Source of the DNA: Vanessa cardui
Lineage: Eukaryota > Arthropoda > Insecta > Lepidoptera > Nymphalidae
Length of the DNA: 64,000 bases
NCBI RefSeq assembly: GCF_905220365.1
Contig: NC_061143.1
Location: forward strand, 9,362,001-9,426,000
Direction: 5' to 3'
Shown: piece after piece, positions 45,457 to 56,852 of the stretch
How the letters are laid out: every line of letters starts with the position of its first letter
Numbering within the stretch: the first letter of the stretch is position 1
The notes under the pieces: model-generated
What the model was told of the DNA's origin: nothing
The model's input: only the letters and a program-made list of their open reading frames with translations
The model's database searches: none
Position numbers and translations under genes: made by a program

Positions 45457-45706
45457 AACAAAATTAATCCAGATGATCAGAAGAAGTATGAAACGGTAAG
45501 TTAAAAGGAATGTGATATTTTATGATAATTTATTATCTATTTAAAACTATGAATTAATATTGTTTGTAGTTTGAGAACTATTGGACACAATCAGTGTTAC
45601 TATAACCCATAGCATGACCCCTGATATGAGTGATAATTTTTTTTAGATGTTTGATTTAAAACACGAACAATATCATGTCCAATGTACTACCGTTAAATAA
45701 TTTGGA

Positions 45707-45990
45707 TTTTTTTTATGTTATAGGTTGGCGGACGAGCATATGGGCCACCTGATGGTAAGTGGTCACCATCACCCATAGACAATGACGCTGTAAGAAATAT
45801 TAACTATTCCTTACATCGTCAATGTGCCACCTTGGGAAATAAGATGTTATGTCCCTTGTGCCTGTAGTTACACTGGCTCACTCACCCTTCAAACCGGAAC
45901 ACAACAATACTTAGTACTGTTATTTGGCGGTAGAATAACTGATGAGTGGGTGGTACCTACCCAGACGGGCTTGTACAAAGTCCTACCCTA
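45707..45990 (-). mobile_element. SINE-like family B, near-consensus copy
   Basis: 'TTATAGGTTGGCGGACGAGC', 'CACCATCACCCATAGACAAT', 'CCCTTCAAACCGGAACACAA' and 'CCCAGACGGGCTTGTACAAA'. One of the least diverged copies. Confidence 0.88.
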
Positions 45991-46379
45991 TGGAATAAAA
46001 TAACAGCAAAAATTGACAAACTTATAACATTATAAATGAAACTTAAATTGAGTCCATCGAAATAAAACCAAGTTATCTTTGAATCTACAATTATAAGATT
46101 TGTGTTGATATTTTTATTTTTAAAGTGGAATATTTACCTAAATAACTGAAAAGAAAAATGCGGAATCACGCCACATGATTCATTCTCGATGAAAGCGAAA
46201 CCTGTCTCGATTCACTTGTTCCATAAAACGTCGAGAATTTTATACGACCTTTCGTATCAGATTGACATTGAAAAAAACTCGTATAAACTCGGAAACGCCG
46301 AATTCACACGACTCACAAGATCTTAGAACGTTTCATTGTATTAAAAACTAATTTAAAATTTACAATATTATAATTAAGA

Positions 46380-46389
46380 ATTCCATACA
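46380..46389. repeat. Target-site duplication of SINE A copy 12 (left)
   Basis: ATTCCATACA, identical to 46698-46707. Confidence 0.8.
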
Positions 46390-46697
46390 ACAACAACAAC
46401 AACAACAATAACAGCCTGTAAATTCCCACTGCTGGGCCTCCTCTCCCTTTGAGGAGAAGTTTTGGAACATATTGCACCACGCTGTTCCAATGCGGATTGG
46501 TGAAATACACATGTGGCAGAATTTCTATGAAATTTGTCACATACAGGTTTCCTCACGATGTTTTCCTTCACCGCTGAGCACGAGATCAAAATAAAGACAA
46601 ATTAAGCACATGAATCATCGGTGCTTGCCTGGGTTTGAACCCGCAATTATCGGTTAAGATGCACGCGTTCTGACCACTGGGCCATCTCGACTCTATC
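46390..46697 (-). mobile_element. SINE family A, copy 12 (GTT tail), with 10-bp TSD
   Basis: (AAC)6 at the low end is the reverse-complement GTT tail. Body and head (GAGTCGAGATGGCCCAGTGG) are intact, with B box GCGGGTTCAAACCCAGGC. It is flanked by an exact 10-bp duplication. A 6-7 bp deletion removes 'TAAGGC' near the 3' end. Confidence 0.9.
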
Positions 46698-46707
46698 ATT
46701 CCATACA
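46698..46707. repeat. Target-site duplication of SINE A copy 12 (right)
   Basis: ATTCCATACA, identical to 46380-46389. Confidence 0.8.
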
Positions 46708-47011
46708 TATGCAATTAATCATTTTTATTTGCTTAGATACCTAAAGAGTCCGATATTGAAAGTTCCATACAATTTCCATGAATGATTTATGTAAAAGCAA
46801 TACGAGTTATAAAATGGACCATTTGATTTACGATTAATTTTTCAAATATCGAATGGTTTTTTACAATAATCCATGTTAATAACCAATTATTTAAATCTGA
46901 GAATGGAATGTAAAGTCTTGGATCAATTTGATGAACCATATCAAATGTTGCTATAAATATAAATTGCTTTCGTTTAAATGTTATTTTGTGTTGTCTACAA
47001 ACATAAAAAAT

Positions 47012-47305
47012 CAACAACCTGTAAATTTACCACTGCTGGGCTAAGGCCTCCTCTCTCCTTGAGGAGAAGTTTTTGGAACATATTCCACTGCGGTTCCAAT
47101 ACGCATTCATGGAATACACATGTGGCAGAATTTCGATGAAATTAGACACATGCAGGTTTCCTCACGATGTTTTAATTCATCGCCGAGCACGAGATTAATT
47201 ATAAATACAAATTAAGCATATAAATATTCAGCAGTGCTTCTCTGGGTTTGAACCAGCAATCATCGGTTAAGATGCACGCGTTCAAACTAATGAGCCATCT
47301 GGGCT
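47012..47305 (-). mobile_element. SINE family A, copy 14
   Basis: 'CAACCTGTAAATTTACCACT', 'GGCCTCCTCTCTCCTTGAGG', 'AATTTCGATGAAATTAGACA' and head 'GCCCAGATGGCTCATTAGTTT' (decayed A box). Confidence 0.83.
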
Positions 47306-48179
47306 ATCTTGTTTTGTCTGAATATTTTTAATTTTATAAAACAAATGTGAAATGTATCCTTTCATAAAAGTTCATTAGCATGTCTTTAAAATAAATGGCA
47401 CGTTTGCAGTATCAGATTATATCTCATCGTATTTGTTTCGTACGATGTGTTGTATGTTTTTTTAACGAATTCGCTTACTTTTGAATGATCACTTTTAATT
47501 AATGTTCAATGGACCGGAATCTAGATTCTGTTTGATAGATTTAGTTCCATCAAGGCAATTTTATTGTTATTTTTGTTTATGACTTTATAGAATTCGAATG
47601 TTTCTCTTAATACATCGGGAGTTGACATCAAATCAAATGTAGTTTTAAATATTATAGTCAACAATAAACTTGCCTCATTCATCATGAATGAATGAAAATG
47701 AATGAAACTAAAAATGATTTATTACAACAAGATTTTAATCGATTTAATTACAAATGTAAATTATTATCATATTTATATTTTATTTGAAAAGAAAGTACAG
47801 AAATACCGTCAAAATTAGTTTCTATTTCGGAGATAATATCGTAAAATTTATACGAACACGTTTTTTATCAATGGCGTGTGAAATAAGTAGCTGCTTAATT
47901 CCATCTGAGTAAAAGACATCATCGATGAAGCAATGTATGTTAATTTTATAGTTTTCATAAAAAAAACCGCCATGTTGTCAATGCCACCGTTAACTCTTCT
48001 TTTTTTAATTTTATAGGTTATGTAGCGTTGCAAGAAACTGTCGAACAGCCTAATATATTTATGTTATTTAAATTAAATAAAATTCCGGCAGAACATTTTA
48101 CATATAGCATTCAATCGCTTATGACAGTTTTACATCATATAACGGTGAATAGTCCAAGTCAAGCATTGTGACATGCTGA
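47306..48179. other. Unique AT-rich DNA, no gene seen
   Basis: No recognisable repeat, RNA or coding signal; short (ATGA)n near 47680-47705. Confidence 0.45.
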
Positions 48180-48400
48180 TAGCTGAGTGTAAGCTATGTG
48201 GTACTTGCTTGGTGGTAAATAATCTCCACAAAGAAATACTCAGTATTGCTGAGTTCCAGTTTAAAAGGTAGTTTAGTGTGTAAGTTAGTGTATTTACAAT
48301 CACTAGAGAAGTTGGTGTTACATTGTTTAATACACTTTAAAGTACTAATAACTTTGGTGATATTGACCACTTACCTGCCTATTTGTCAGTTTGCCTGATA
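48180..48400 (+). mobile_element. SINE-like family B, strongly degenerate
   Basis: 'GCTTGGTGGTAAATAATCTC', 'ATACTCAGTATTGCTGAGTT' and 'GGTGATATTGACCACTTACC' follow family B order at low identity. Confidence 0.5.
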
Positions 48401-51063
48401 TTTAAAAAAGTGTAGTCTATATAATGATGCACGTGTAAGCTCTAGGTTATTAGGTTCACCCTTTGTTACTAAATAAAGATGTAACAGCTGACCCCATATA
48501 CGCCCTTTCACATTCCACGTTAATATTCACAGGACTTTGCAAAAACTTTGGTGCAGTATACAAAAAATCTTATGTTCAAAATAATGATGGTATATTAATT
48601 ATTTTTAACAGTCTGTGAGAATGATTGTTCCAATTAAAATTTTAGGATGACATTTTGAAAACAAACACGATGACAGGAATTTATCTGTTAATTAACTGTT
48701 TAAATAGGAACGTCAAAAAGCATTTAACATTTAAAGAAAATTGAAGTCGGAAGGAAGAATGTCGTATATCAATATACAGAATAAATGATAATAAACTAAA
48801 AATCAAAGTGCTAAATTAGTTTTTACAATGCATTGCTAATCCTGGCAGGGTCGCCAATTAACGATTATCATCATATAGATATATTACATACTAATTCGAA
48901 CAATTGATCATTTCCAACATTTATAATCTGCCAAAATAAATTTAAAAATTAAAAGCGTTAAAGAAGTTTCGTCGCGTAATCTTAATACCTCTCTACCGAA
49001 ATTATTAAGTCTTTGGTAATCATAAACTTTTATCTCTCGCATCTATGTCAATAAACCAGACCTCTGCTCTCCGTTTATTGGGAACCAATCGTTCACAACA
49101 GTCTATTTGTCTGTCAATCAATCATCATACAAAAGCAAGTGTCGTATATTCGCAGCCAGCGATGTGTGCGGCCGAACGGTTTACAATAAGAGCTGTAAAG
49201 AGGTCGTATAGTTGAGTTTTTTCGAAGAAATCGTTAAATAAAAATACATTCGTTTTGTTTTAATGACCATTGAAACGTACTTGTGATTGATTTAATGATC
49301 AGTGAATGACAGATGACTCGATAACACTTTTTTTGATAGATTTGTCTTATAAGCATAGAACACACGAACTAAATAAATCCGCATAATAATTTAAATACAT
49401 TTATGTATGTTATCTGTTAAGCTATTTTTTTGAGATCATTGAACTTTAAATATTTATAATCTATATTAGTGCAGGAAGATTATATAATGAAATAAATATA
49501 ATTCAGAACGCTTCTCTAAATTTATCATCCCAATCTAAATTTACATTTCGTAACAATTAATTAAAAAAGCAACCGTTACGAATTTCCATAATCCCAAGTT
49601 TATCTTACTAATCCAATAGTGATTTATTGCTTAATATAAAAATACTTAATTCATAACATAATAGTAATTTCAATCTGTCTATAAATCATTAATTCATTCA
49701 TTCGGTAGGTTTCCGATACATTTAATTATAACCAAACGCATTGAAAGCCTTGCAAAGTCACTAAAAATTATGTTAATTATGAATACCTTTATTAACTCAA
49801 TATATTAAGATTAAGTCACGTTATCACTTTCAACCACTGCCCACTTAATTGAGAATACGTCACTTTTTTTAATAAAATTTAAATTAGAAATTTATTTCCA
49901 TCACGCCCAAATAGTTTTACCTTAATTTTCTAGCTATTTATAAGGATAGGATATATTTTCAAGGATTTGTGTGTTTTGGATACACGAAAAGTTGGTCCAG
50001 AAACTGACTCAAATTCTACAAACAATTTGGCAGTTTATCGCAATCGAATCGAAACATTGTATCGGTATATAATCGGGTTCGTATAATAATCGATATAAAT
50101 GTTAGGGGAATAAATAGTCCTCCTATATTTGAGCATACATTCGAACTCCATAATATTACCTGAGTTGGCTATATCCGTTGGAAATCGATCAAGGCGAGAT
50201 GTGATCCAACTTATGTTATTTATGACATTTTATTCGGTAATTTCTTGAAACAACAGTGTCTAACAGCCAATAAACTTCAGAGCTGTTCTGTACGAACATA
50301 TGTCGTATCTCCACTTAAGGTGATACGCTATTTTGATTCGTGTGGCCTTAATATTTTATGACTATTATAACGTAACATATTACTTTTTGACAATTCATGA
50401 ATTCGTTCTTACTCTACTTTTCTTATCACAAAATCCAAAACAAATTTTGATTCGTTAAATCGCGTAGGCGTTGTATCGTTATTGTATTGCATAACGATTT
50501 ATAATTTAACAAATAACTTCGCTATCCTTATCTATAAATACAGAATCAATTCACAGACAAAAGATAAAGCGTGTTCCGTAAATGTTTTGTGTTACATTGA
50601 TCTGTATCTTAATAAAAAACCGCGCGTGATTTACGAAGGTGTGTTCTCCGCTTTATATCAGCCTAGATTTATTTGAAGGTCTCGTTATTGCGACATAATC
50701 AGATTTGTAACTTAAGCTTTATTTTTTTTTTCAGGTATTTTGACAGTCTCGACAAGGTCGGGTTTGTCACGTTGTCACGCTGATTGTCAAATTTAACGAT
50801 AATTATTCGAGACGTGTTTACTTTTCAATAACATTTGTTTTTATGTCCGTCGGTTTTTTTTATTGATTCGATTGTGTGAACCTTGGTTCACAAAATAAGG
50901 TATTATTATATTGATTTATGGTTATGAATTAATGCTAACTTTATTTGTAGTAAACAAACTAAATCTTGCGCTGAATGCAAAAAAAAGCATAAAATAAACA
51001 TGTCCACTAATTGTTAATGCAATTAAAATCAAACGATACCAATATTAAGAGTCGGGTTTTTTA
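48401..51063. other. Long unique block, no repeat family recognised
   Basis: About 2.7 kb free of the window's repeats. A less AT-rich patch at 49050-49220 and a strong acceptor-like site at 50734 are the only notable points. No host gene is supported. Confidence 0.45.
50735..50785 (+). other. Acceptor-like site followed by short open frames (unproven exon)
   Basis: A T10CAG tract ends at 50734. Two of three frames stay open for 15-19 codons (one reads YFDSLDKVGFVTLSR then stop at 50781). There is no donor or downstream polyadenylation evidence tying it to a transcript. It is listed because the tract is the strongest acceptor-like sequence in this block. Confidence 0.15.
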
Positions 51064-51151
51064 AAACGACAACAACAGCAGCTTGTAAATTTCGTACTGT
51101 TGGTCAAAGGCCTCCTCTCCCTTTTAAGGAGGAGTATTCCACCACGCAGAA
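51064..51151 (-). mobile_element. SINE family A, 3' fragment
   Basis: (AAC)n, 'GCAGCTTGTAAATTTCGTAC', 'AGGCCTCCTCTCCC' and 'TATTCCACCACGC'. Only the 3' third remains. Confidence 0.78.
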
Positions 51152-51367
51152 AACTTATAAAATTTTTAAAACAATTTTTTTTATTTTAATTTGTGTTTGG
51201 AATCATATAATTTATAGTTAAATTTACTCAACATTGACAATAAATTCACGCTAGTCAGTAAACAAACTTAACTGTAAATATAAACTTTGTAATATATTAT
51301 CAATACATTCTACTACAGATAGTTTGTATGTTTTATGTTTAGTTTTTTTAATATATGTACACAAATA

Positions 51368-51534
51368 TCTATATTAATATTATAAAATCAAAAGTAATTC
51401 TGTATGTATGTCTATCTGTTTGTTAAGCTTTTATGGCTAAATCACTGAACTAAACCTGATGATGCTACTTTTCATACCATAAACAACAACTGGCTAATTC
51501 TTAAAACCCGAACGAAGTCGCACGTGACAACTAG
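51368..51534 (+). mobile_element. Helitron-like family E, full-length short copy
   Basis: A|TCTATATTAATATTATAAAA start, 'GGCTAAATCACTGAACTAAA' inside, and 'CGAAGTCGCACGTGACAACTAG|T' at the end (in parts). 167 bp, non-coding, with an A|T insertion site. Confidence 0.7.
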
Positions 51535-51799
51535 TGTATGCATAAAGTCCGCTCTGTTACAAAATAAGATAAACAAAAACAAAGCCCACAAAACAATGGT
51601 TGTCTATGACAAGAAAATTGTCTATATACCATTCGCGACCGTTTAAACAAGCCGCCGTAGAAGAGATGTAATCTGTGCTTACCAAGAGTTCTAGATTTGA
51701 TATATCACGAAGCGATAATGGGATGAGTTCGGCCTAATTAAGAACTAATAAATTTTATTTGATAATATTCAGCGACGATATAGGGAAATTGACTGCTAA

Positions 51800-51895
51800 G
51801 AAGTGCTGATAAGGACAGAAGATCGGCCTTAGTGGCGTGCCTTGGGGAAGGCCTGTGTTCAGCAATGGATTGATATATGCTGATGATGATGATGA
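51800..51895 (+). mobile_element. RTE-type LINE 3' tail with (TGA)n end
   Basis: 'GGAAGGCCTGTGTTCAGCAA', 'TGGATTGATATATGCTGATG', then ATGATGATGATGA. Same tail type as 4712-4825, opposite orientation. Confidence 0.7.
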
Positions 51896-52477
51896 AATCA
51901 TTATCATTAAGTTTGTATTGATTTTATACTATGCATTGCCAAACCTTGTCAATTCAAATTCATTTAAGATTGAGATCACTTGAGAAGCAAAAGTTTTCAC
52001 TGGTACTGAATTACAATTTCATATAAATAAAATATTTATTGTTGGCATTATTCCGACATTTAATCAAAAATTACAGTCGAAGTATTTGTTATTTGAATTC
52101 GATCTAAATTATTTCATATTCAAATGCAATTGTCATTAAAATTTCCTCTTTTAATAAATGTAAATAATTTTCACGATTTTACGTATAGCTCTTAAAATAA
52201 ACAATTTATAAGTGTTTACCTTTTCCGAATATTCTGATGAAGTCACAAAAACTCGAAACGTTCTCGATAGCGAATCGTGAACCCTTAGTAAGGGTAATTA
52301 GTACAACAGTTTCATCTAGATTGATGGTTAAGATAAGATAATTGCAATTGGGCAACACAAAGCCATATCGAAAGTGAAAGGTGATGTTGGAAACAATATA
52401 TTCACGTGTTGACGCTTAACTTTTGCGACGTGTAAACCCGGAGGTAGATTTATGATCGAGTAATGTTAGTATAATGG

Positions 52478-52636
52478 ATGGCTCAGACCGCTTCGAACAA
52501 TGAAAGTGAAATTCGCATCTATCTGCGTCTAGGTCTACTAATAGGTGTAATTAATGTGTCTGTCTGTGATACCGAAATAATTGCCTTTTTTAAGTATAGT
52601 TGTAATGCCTCTTTTTTTTCGATTTTACTAATATGA
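52478..52636 (+). other. 52-codon small ORF with weak receptor-like segment (unproven)
   Basis: ATG at 52478 opens MAQTASNNESEIRIYLRLGL, continuing LIGVINVSVCDTEIIAFF to TGA at 52634. The 'YLRLGLLIGV...EII.FF' spacing reminds me of the sixth transmembrane segment of methuselah/secretin-type receptors, where a Trp normally follows GV. That residue is absent here. An in-frame TAA sits just upstream. It could be a decayed exon or a coincidence. The last codons run into a family B SINE. Confidence 0.2.
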
Positions 52637-52807
52637 GTGAGCCAGTGTAGCTACAAGCACAAAGGACATAATATCTTAGTTCCCAAGGTTAGTGGCGCAT
52701 TGACAATTTAAGCAATAGTTAATATTTCTTGTCATTGTCTATGGGTAATGGTGACCACTTACCATCGGGTGGCTCATATGCTCGTCCGCCAACCTATACC
52801 ATAAAAA
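52637..52807 (+). mobile_element. SINE-like family B, 5'-truncated copy
   Basis: Clean from 'GTGAGCCAGTGTAGCTACAA' through 'CTTAGTTCCCAAGGTTAGTG' to 'CCGCCAACCTATACCATAAA'. The first ~100 bp of the family are missing. Confidence 0.85.
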
Positions 52808-52824
52808 AGATGAGGGGGGGGACA

Positions 52825-52880
52825 TAAACCAAAAGTCTAAGATCGAACCTGCAACTTTTTACATCGTTATGCGGCAATTA
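52825..52880 (-). mobile_element. Possible tRNA-derived SINE head
   Basis: The minus strand reads 'GTTGCAGGTTCGATCTTAGA', a good B box, with 'CGCATAACGATGTAAAAA' before it. Related to 8040-8170. Confidence 0.35.
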
Positions 52881-53009
52881 AAGAAACAAAAAATTACTAT
52901 AAATTACACTCAAGAATTTTCTCCCTAACATACGGTTGGAGCTCCTCAAAATAACACTTTGACCGATCTTCTAAGTGCAGCTATCCCATCATTATTGGGA
53001 CGAAAATTG

Positions 53010-53116
53010 ACTTAAGCTATTAATAGAAGATTTGATGAAATTTGAAGGACATTCGCTAATTTTTATGCCTAGCTCTTGGCCGACCTAAACGTGAGAGAAG
53101 TCGCAGGCAACTATAA
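53010..53116 (+). mobile_element. Helitron-like family E, decayed copy
   Basis: 'GATTTGATGAAATTTGAAGG' and the terminal 'AGAAGTCGCAGGCAACTATA'. The CTAG end has mutated to CTAT. Confidence 0.5.
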
Positions 53117-53130
53117 TTATATACAAATTA

Positions 53131-53442
53131 ATGCTTGTTTTTCGTATTCCATGCATGGACAATGCAATATCTAAGTTAAAACATTGTATAGTTATTGTTG
53201 ACACCTCTGTGATGTTTTCTAGAATAGTATCAAAGTTCAGAATACAAGAGTTGTTTTATAATCGCTTAGATAATTATTTACATACTAGTACACTAGTATT
53301 TAATAGCAAAATTGAAGTCTTTGGAAATATCGTTTTTAAACTGGTCGAGTATCGTTATCGTTATGCAGTACTGGAGCGAAATAATTTGATAAATAAACGC
53401 ATAATTCAAGTTTGGTTAAAATCATTAAATCAAAATATTTAA
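53131..53442 (+). CDS. Unrecognised 103-codon ORF with ATG start
   Basis: ATG-initiated frame of 103 codons (MLVFRIPCMDNAISKLKHCI... ending SLNQNI, TAA). It is not low-complexity and contains charged and aromatic residues throughout, but it has no motif I recognise, no signal peptide and no clear membrane segment. It is the longest ATG-started frame outside the transposons. The start context (TTAATGC) is mediocre, it follows directly after a Helitron-like relic, and no splice or polyadenylation pattern supports transcription. It may be chance, or an old transposon remnant. Confidence 0.2.
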   Translation: MLVFRIPCMDNAISKLKHCIVIVDTSVMFSRIVSKFRIQELFYNRLDNYLHTSTLVFNSKIEVFGNIVFKLVEYRYRYAVLERNNLINKRIIQVWLKSLNQNI

Positions 53443-54699
53443 AAAAGGAACAACTCATTATTTTTATTTTTTAAAGCGTGTATTAACGCTAATTGTGCAC
53501 AAAATATTCGGCCAACGACACGTACAAGTTAAAAAACTTTAATTAATTCCATTTTTAAACCGTACTTTTTTTTAATTAAAGTAAAGTATGTTGGATTTAT
53601 AGTAGAGCATAATACATCGTATCGTGCTTAAAATAGCTCCATGGAATAGAAATTGGCAGGAAATTCAGTGTTGTGCATAATTCATCTCAGTGAACCGCAG
53701 TTGATAACTCACTAGTGTATCACACGTTAGTGGAAACCATCAGATAAGGCTAATGATTATGAAATTCAGCGCATCCAGTGTAATGAAATGATCACTGTTT
53801 ATGATATTCCAAACGCCAAGAACATATAAACATTGGATCCAACTTCCACCAACTAGAAATATAGTTTGGCGGACGTTGGTTGGTTGATTATTAAAAGTAT
53901 TATCTACTTTTCGAAAAAAATACTTATTACATATAAATAATATGTATGTTGATATGTGGTATAGAGTATCTTTTTCGCTGATTGAAGACCAGTATATAAG
54001 TCTAAAGGGACAGATAAATACAAATGATGTATTTTACGGAAACAATTTTGACGCGTACTAAGAAGTGGCAACTAATGATACAATTCTTTAAAAAATTCAC
54101 TGGTAGAAAAATAGATTGATTAGTGCTATAGGATATAGATTATTATTTTATCAAATTATTGATTAATAATAAAATAAACCTGTGCAAAGCTAGGGCGGGG
54201 CAAGGTAGTATGCGCAAGTGATCCCGTGACGTTACTCGAAAAGAATAACTCAAACGCCTCAATCCTACACAAATGGGGGAAACCTATTATGCATTTTTAC
54301 AGCGAAGAAAAAAGGGTCACTAAAAATTTAGACGCGAAAAGTTATTAATGTATAATAGTTTGCATATAATTTTCGTGTTCAAAATATTGTATCGTATATT
54401 CCAAATTATCTCATAATTCAATTAAAAATGGCATTCTAATTTTATTTAGAAGTGCATCGTAACTCGTATGAGTATTATTAAATCATCATATGCCACGTCA
54501 TGTGCAGTAATTTTGCAATTAAGACTCGAGGTAAAATAAATTAGAACAATCTAATATTGCATTAGAGAAACAGACAGAAATAATTTACTGCAAATTAAAT
54601 ACTCAATTTAGAAACATTAAATTTTAACACTACTACTACTAGTATCATCATTTGAGAACGCAATTATTTCATTAATTATTATAATAATTCGATGTAATC
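53443..54699. other. AT-rich DNA with a small relic of the GC-rich repeat
   Basis: No gene seen. At 54195-54235 'AGTATGCGCAAGTGATCCCG' resembles 'AGCATGCGTAAGCGATCCCG' at 41.74 kb, suggesting a third, decayed copy of that repeat. Confidence 0.4.
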
Positions 54700-54865
54700 A
54701 AAATCTAAATATACTTTATTCAAGTAAGCCCATACAAGTACTATTGAATAATTTTAGAAACTGTATTATGTGTAGCTACCACCGTTTCGGAATGTAGATT
54801 CTACCGAAAAAAAAACCAGAAAGAATCTCAGTAATCATGTTGTTGTATTTTTTTTTTATCAAAAA
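54700..54865 (-). mobile_element. LINE (CR1/Jockey-type) 3' UTR fragment
   Basis: 'ATACTTTATTCAAGTAAGCC', 'GCTACCACCGTTTCGGAATG' and 'TAGATTCTACCGAAAAAAAA' on the plus strand match the reverse complement of 41.05-41.18 kb. Confidence 0.7.
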
Positions 54866-55786
54866 GTTTGTAATGTAATATTAGGCTGTATACAATATAA
54901 CCGTCGTCATCATCGCCTTAACTGTGCTAATTCTCACGCTAGTACGCTAACTTAAACTAGGAAGGCTCGCGACTTGCTATACACAATTGACATTTTCTTG
55001 TATGTATCGGTATTTTAAGGTAATTTAGTTAGCGCCTTATTCTACTTGTCGTCATTTCTCTAAGCCAATTCTGCCCTCTATTTTCATATTTCACTTTTAT
55101 TAAACTTTCAATCTCTTTACGATCGTAATGCGTTTTTTAGCATTGCTTTGCGTAATTCTCCAAGACCCATACTATTAGCAATAATAAGTAATACATTGTA
55201 TTTAATATATTTATTTAAATCTCGATATCAGTACCACTGAAGAAAGGCTTATGCGCCAGAGTGGTAATTCTTAAAAAATGAATTTTACTTATTAAACATT
55301 AAACCTTATTTCTCAAAAGTATCATTATGTCGCTTCAGAATTGATTTCCATGCAGTGACATTACAAAGGTCATTGAACTAATTACTTCTGAAATTCTTAT
55401 ACGATACTATTATTAAGCTTGTAAATGTCCCATAATATGTAGTTAAGCGGTGTTTATCGTAGTGCAGTGCTGTGAACTGTCAGGTACATCAGTCCAGCAC
55501 GAGGCGCCGGGGGCGTTCAGAAATAATTACCCACAGCACGATGCCCTAGTGGCTTTGTACCTCTGATTGTAACTATTTATGTGAAGCGATAATATTATAG
55601 TGTCTCGGTGTAAAATTATTTATGATTTTAGAACGCTCGATTCGATCATGAACTGTATCAGACGAACGGCTAATGAGCGACAGAGATATCTATCCTTAAT
55701 ATATTTGTTTTTTTTTTTTTTTTTTATATAATAGTCAGTCAATACTCATAATACTACAACAAAATATGATAAACTAACAAAATATA
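54866..55786. other. AT-rich DNA with a GC-rich patch at 55440-55570
   Basis: The patch contains GAGGCGCCGGGGGCG and stands out sharply from its surroundings. It matches no other block in the window. A T16-17 run lies near 55709-55725. Confidence 0.4.
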
Positions 55787-56008
55787 CCTACTTTATTCAA
55801 ATAGTCTATAACAAGCACTTTTTTATATTAAGTGAAGCTACCACTGGTTCGGAAAGTAGATTCTATCCAAATTATATAATCGGAAAGAAATTCAGTAGTT
55901 ACTCTTTTTCAACTTTTAAAACAGTCATGTTATTTGATTACAATTTTATATATGCATGTAATATATCCTGCATGGAAGTCAACAAGTATTAATTCCACGC
56001 TTTTTATC
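55787..56008 (-). mobile_element. LINE (CR1/Jockey-type) 3' UTR fragment
   Basis: Plus-strand 'TACTTTATTCAAATAGTCTA', 'GTGAAGCTACCACTGGTTCG', 'GGAAAGAAATTCAGTAGTTA' and 'CAACAAGTATTAATTCCACG', parallel to 12.1 kb and inverted relative to 40.97 kb. Confidence 0.75.
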
Positions 56009-56416
56009 GTCTATATAATCTTGTATTTAATAATATGACTTCTAATAATCACAATACAAACAGCAAAAAGTCTGCTGAATTTTGTTAATATTATTTACTA
56101 TGGTCTTGTGTAACTATGTTAATAACCTCATCATTATCATGGCAATATTTTTACATTACTAATGAACTTATATAAGAAACCATGCTATAAGCGTGTGAGT
56201 TATGGCCTTGTTGAGTTATGTGACAGCGTTATTAATATATTTTCGAATATTCGCTGATATATCCAGTTACTCGCTATAAGTACTATTTAAATAATGTATT
56301 AAGACCTCATGAATAACACCGCTAATATTAGAAGGATTTTTGTTAATGTAAATATATTATATGTTTAATCCATCATACGTCAAGTATATTCACATACATA
56401 TTTCCAACTTTAACTA

Positions 56417-56545
56417 TTTTTTTATGATATAGGCCGACTGGCAAATATAGCACCTGGTTTGACCAAATTGGCGCTATTAGAAATATAACCGTTCCTTATA
56501 TCCCCAATGTATTACCAAGCTTGGGAACCAACCTTGGGTGTTTGT
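56417..56545 (-). mobile_element. SINE-like family B, degenerate fragment
   Basis: 'TTTATGATATAGGCCGACTG', 'GCGCTATTAGAAATATAACC' and 'ACCAAGCTTGGGAACCAACC' follow the family with low identity. Confidence 0.55.
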
Positions 56546-56589
56546 AATGACCTATAATAATATTAGTTCATATCATCCGTTTCATCCAT

Positions 56590-56852
56590 ACATATAATTA
56601 ACTTAGAGTGTCTGTTTGTAATATTAAAATAACCGCTTTTTGCTACATACATATGTATGTGTACAGTGTACACACATATGCCAAAATAACAATTTTCTTG
56701 TTTGTATATTTGTAGCGGTTAATCTCTGGAACCACTGGACCGATTTTGATGAAACTTTCACTGGCTGATAGCTGATTTAACAAGTAACTTTGGCTACATA
56801 AACGTTTTTGTTAAATTCAAACGCGTATGAAGACACGGGCAGTCACGGCTAG
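56590..56852 (+). mobile_element. Helitron-like element related to family E
   Basis: 'TCTCTGGAACCACTGGACCG', 'ATTTTGATGAAACTTTCACT' and the 3' end 'GACACGGGCAGTCACGGCTAG|T' (in parts). It includes an alternating palindrome at 56650-56680 (CATATGTATGTGTAC...GTACACACATATG). Confidence 0.55.
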
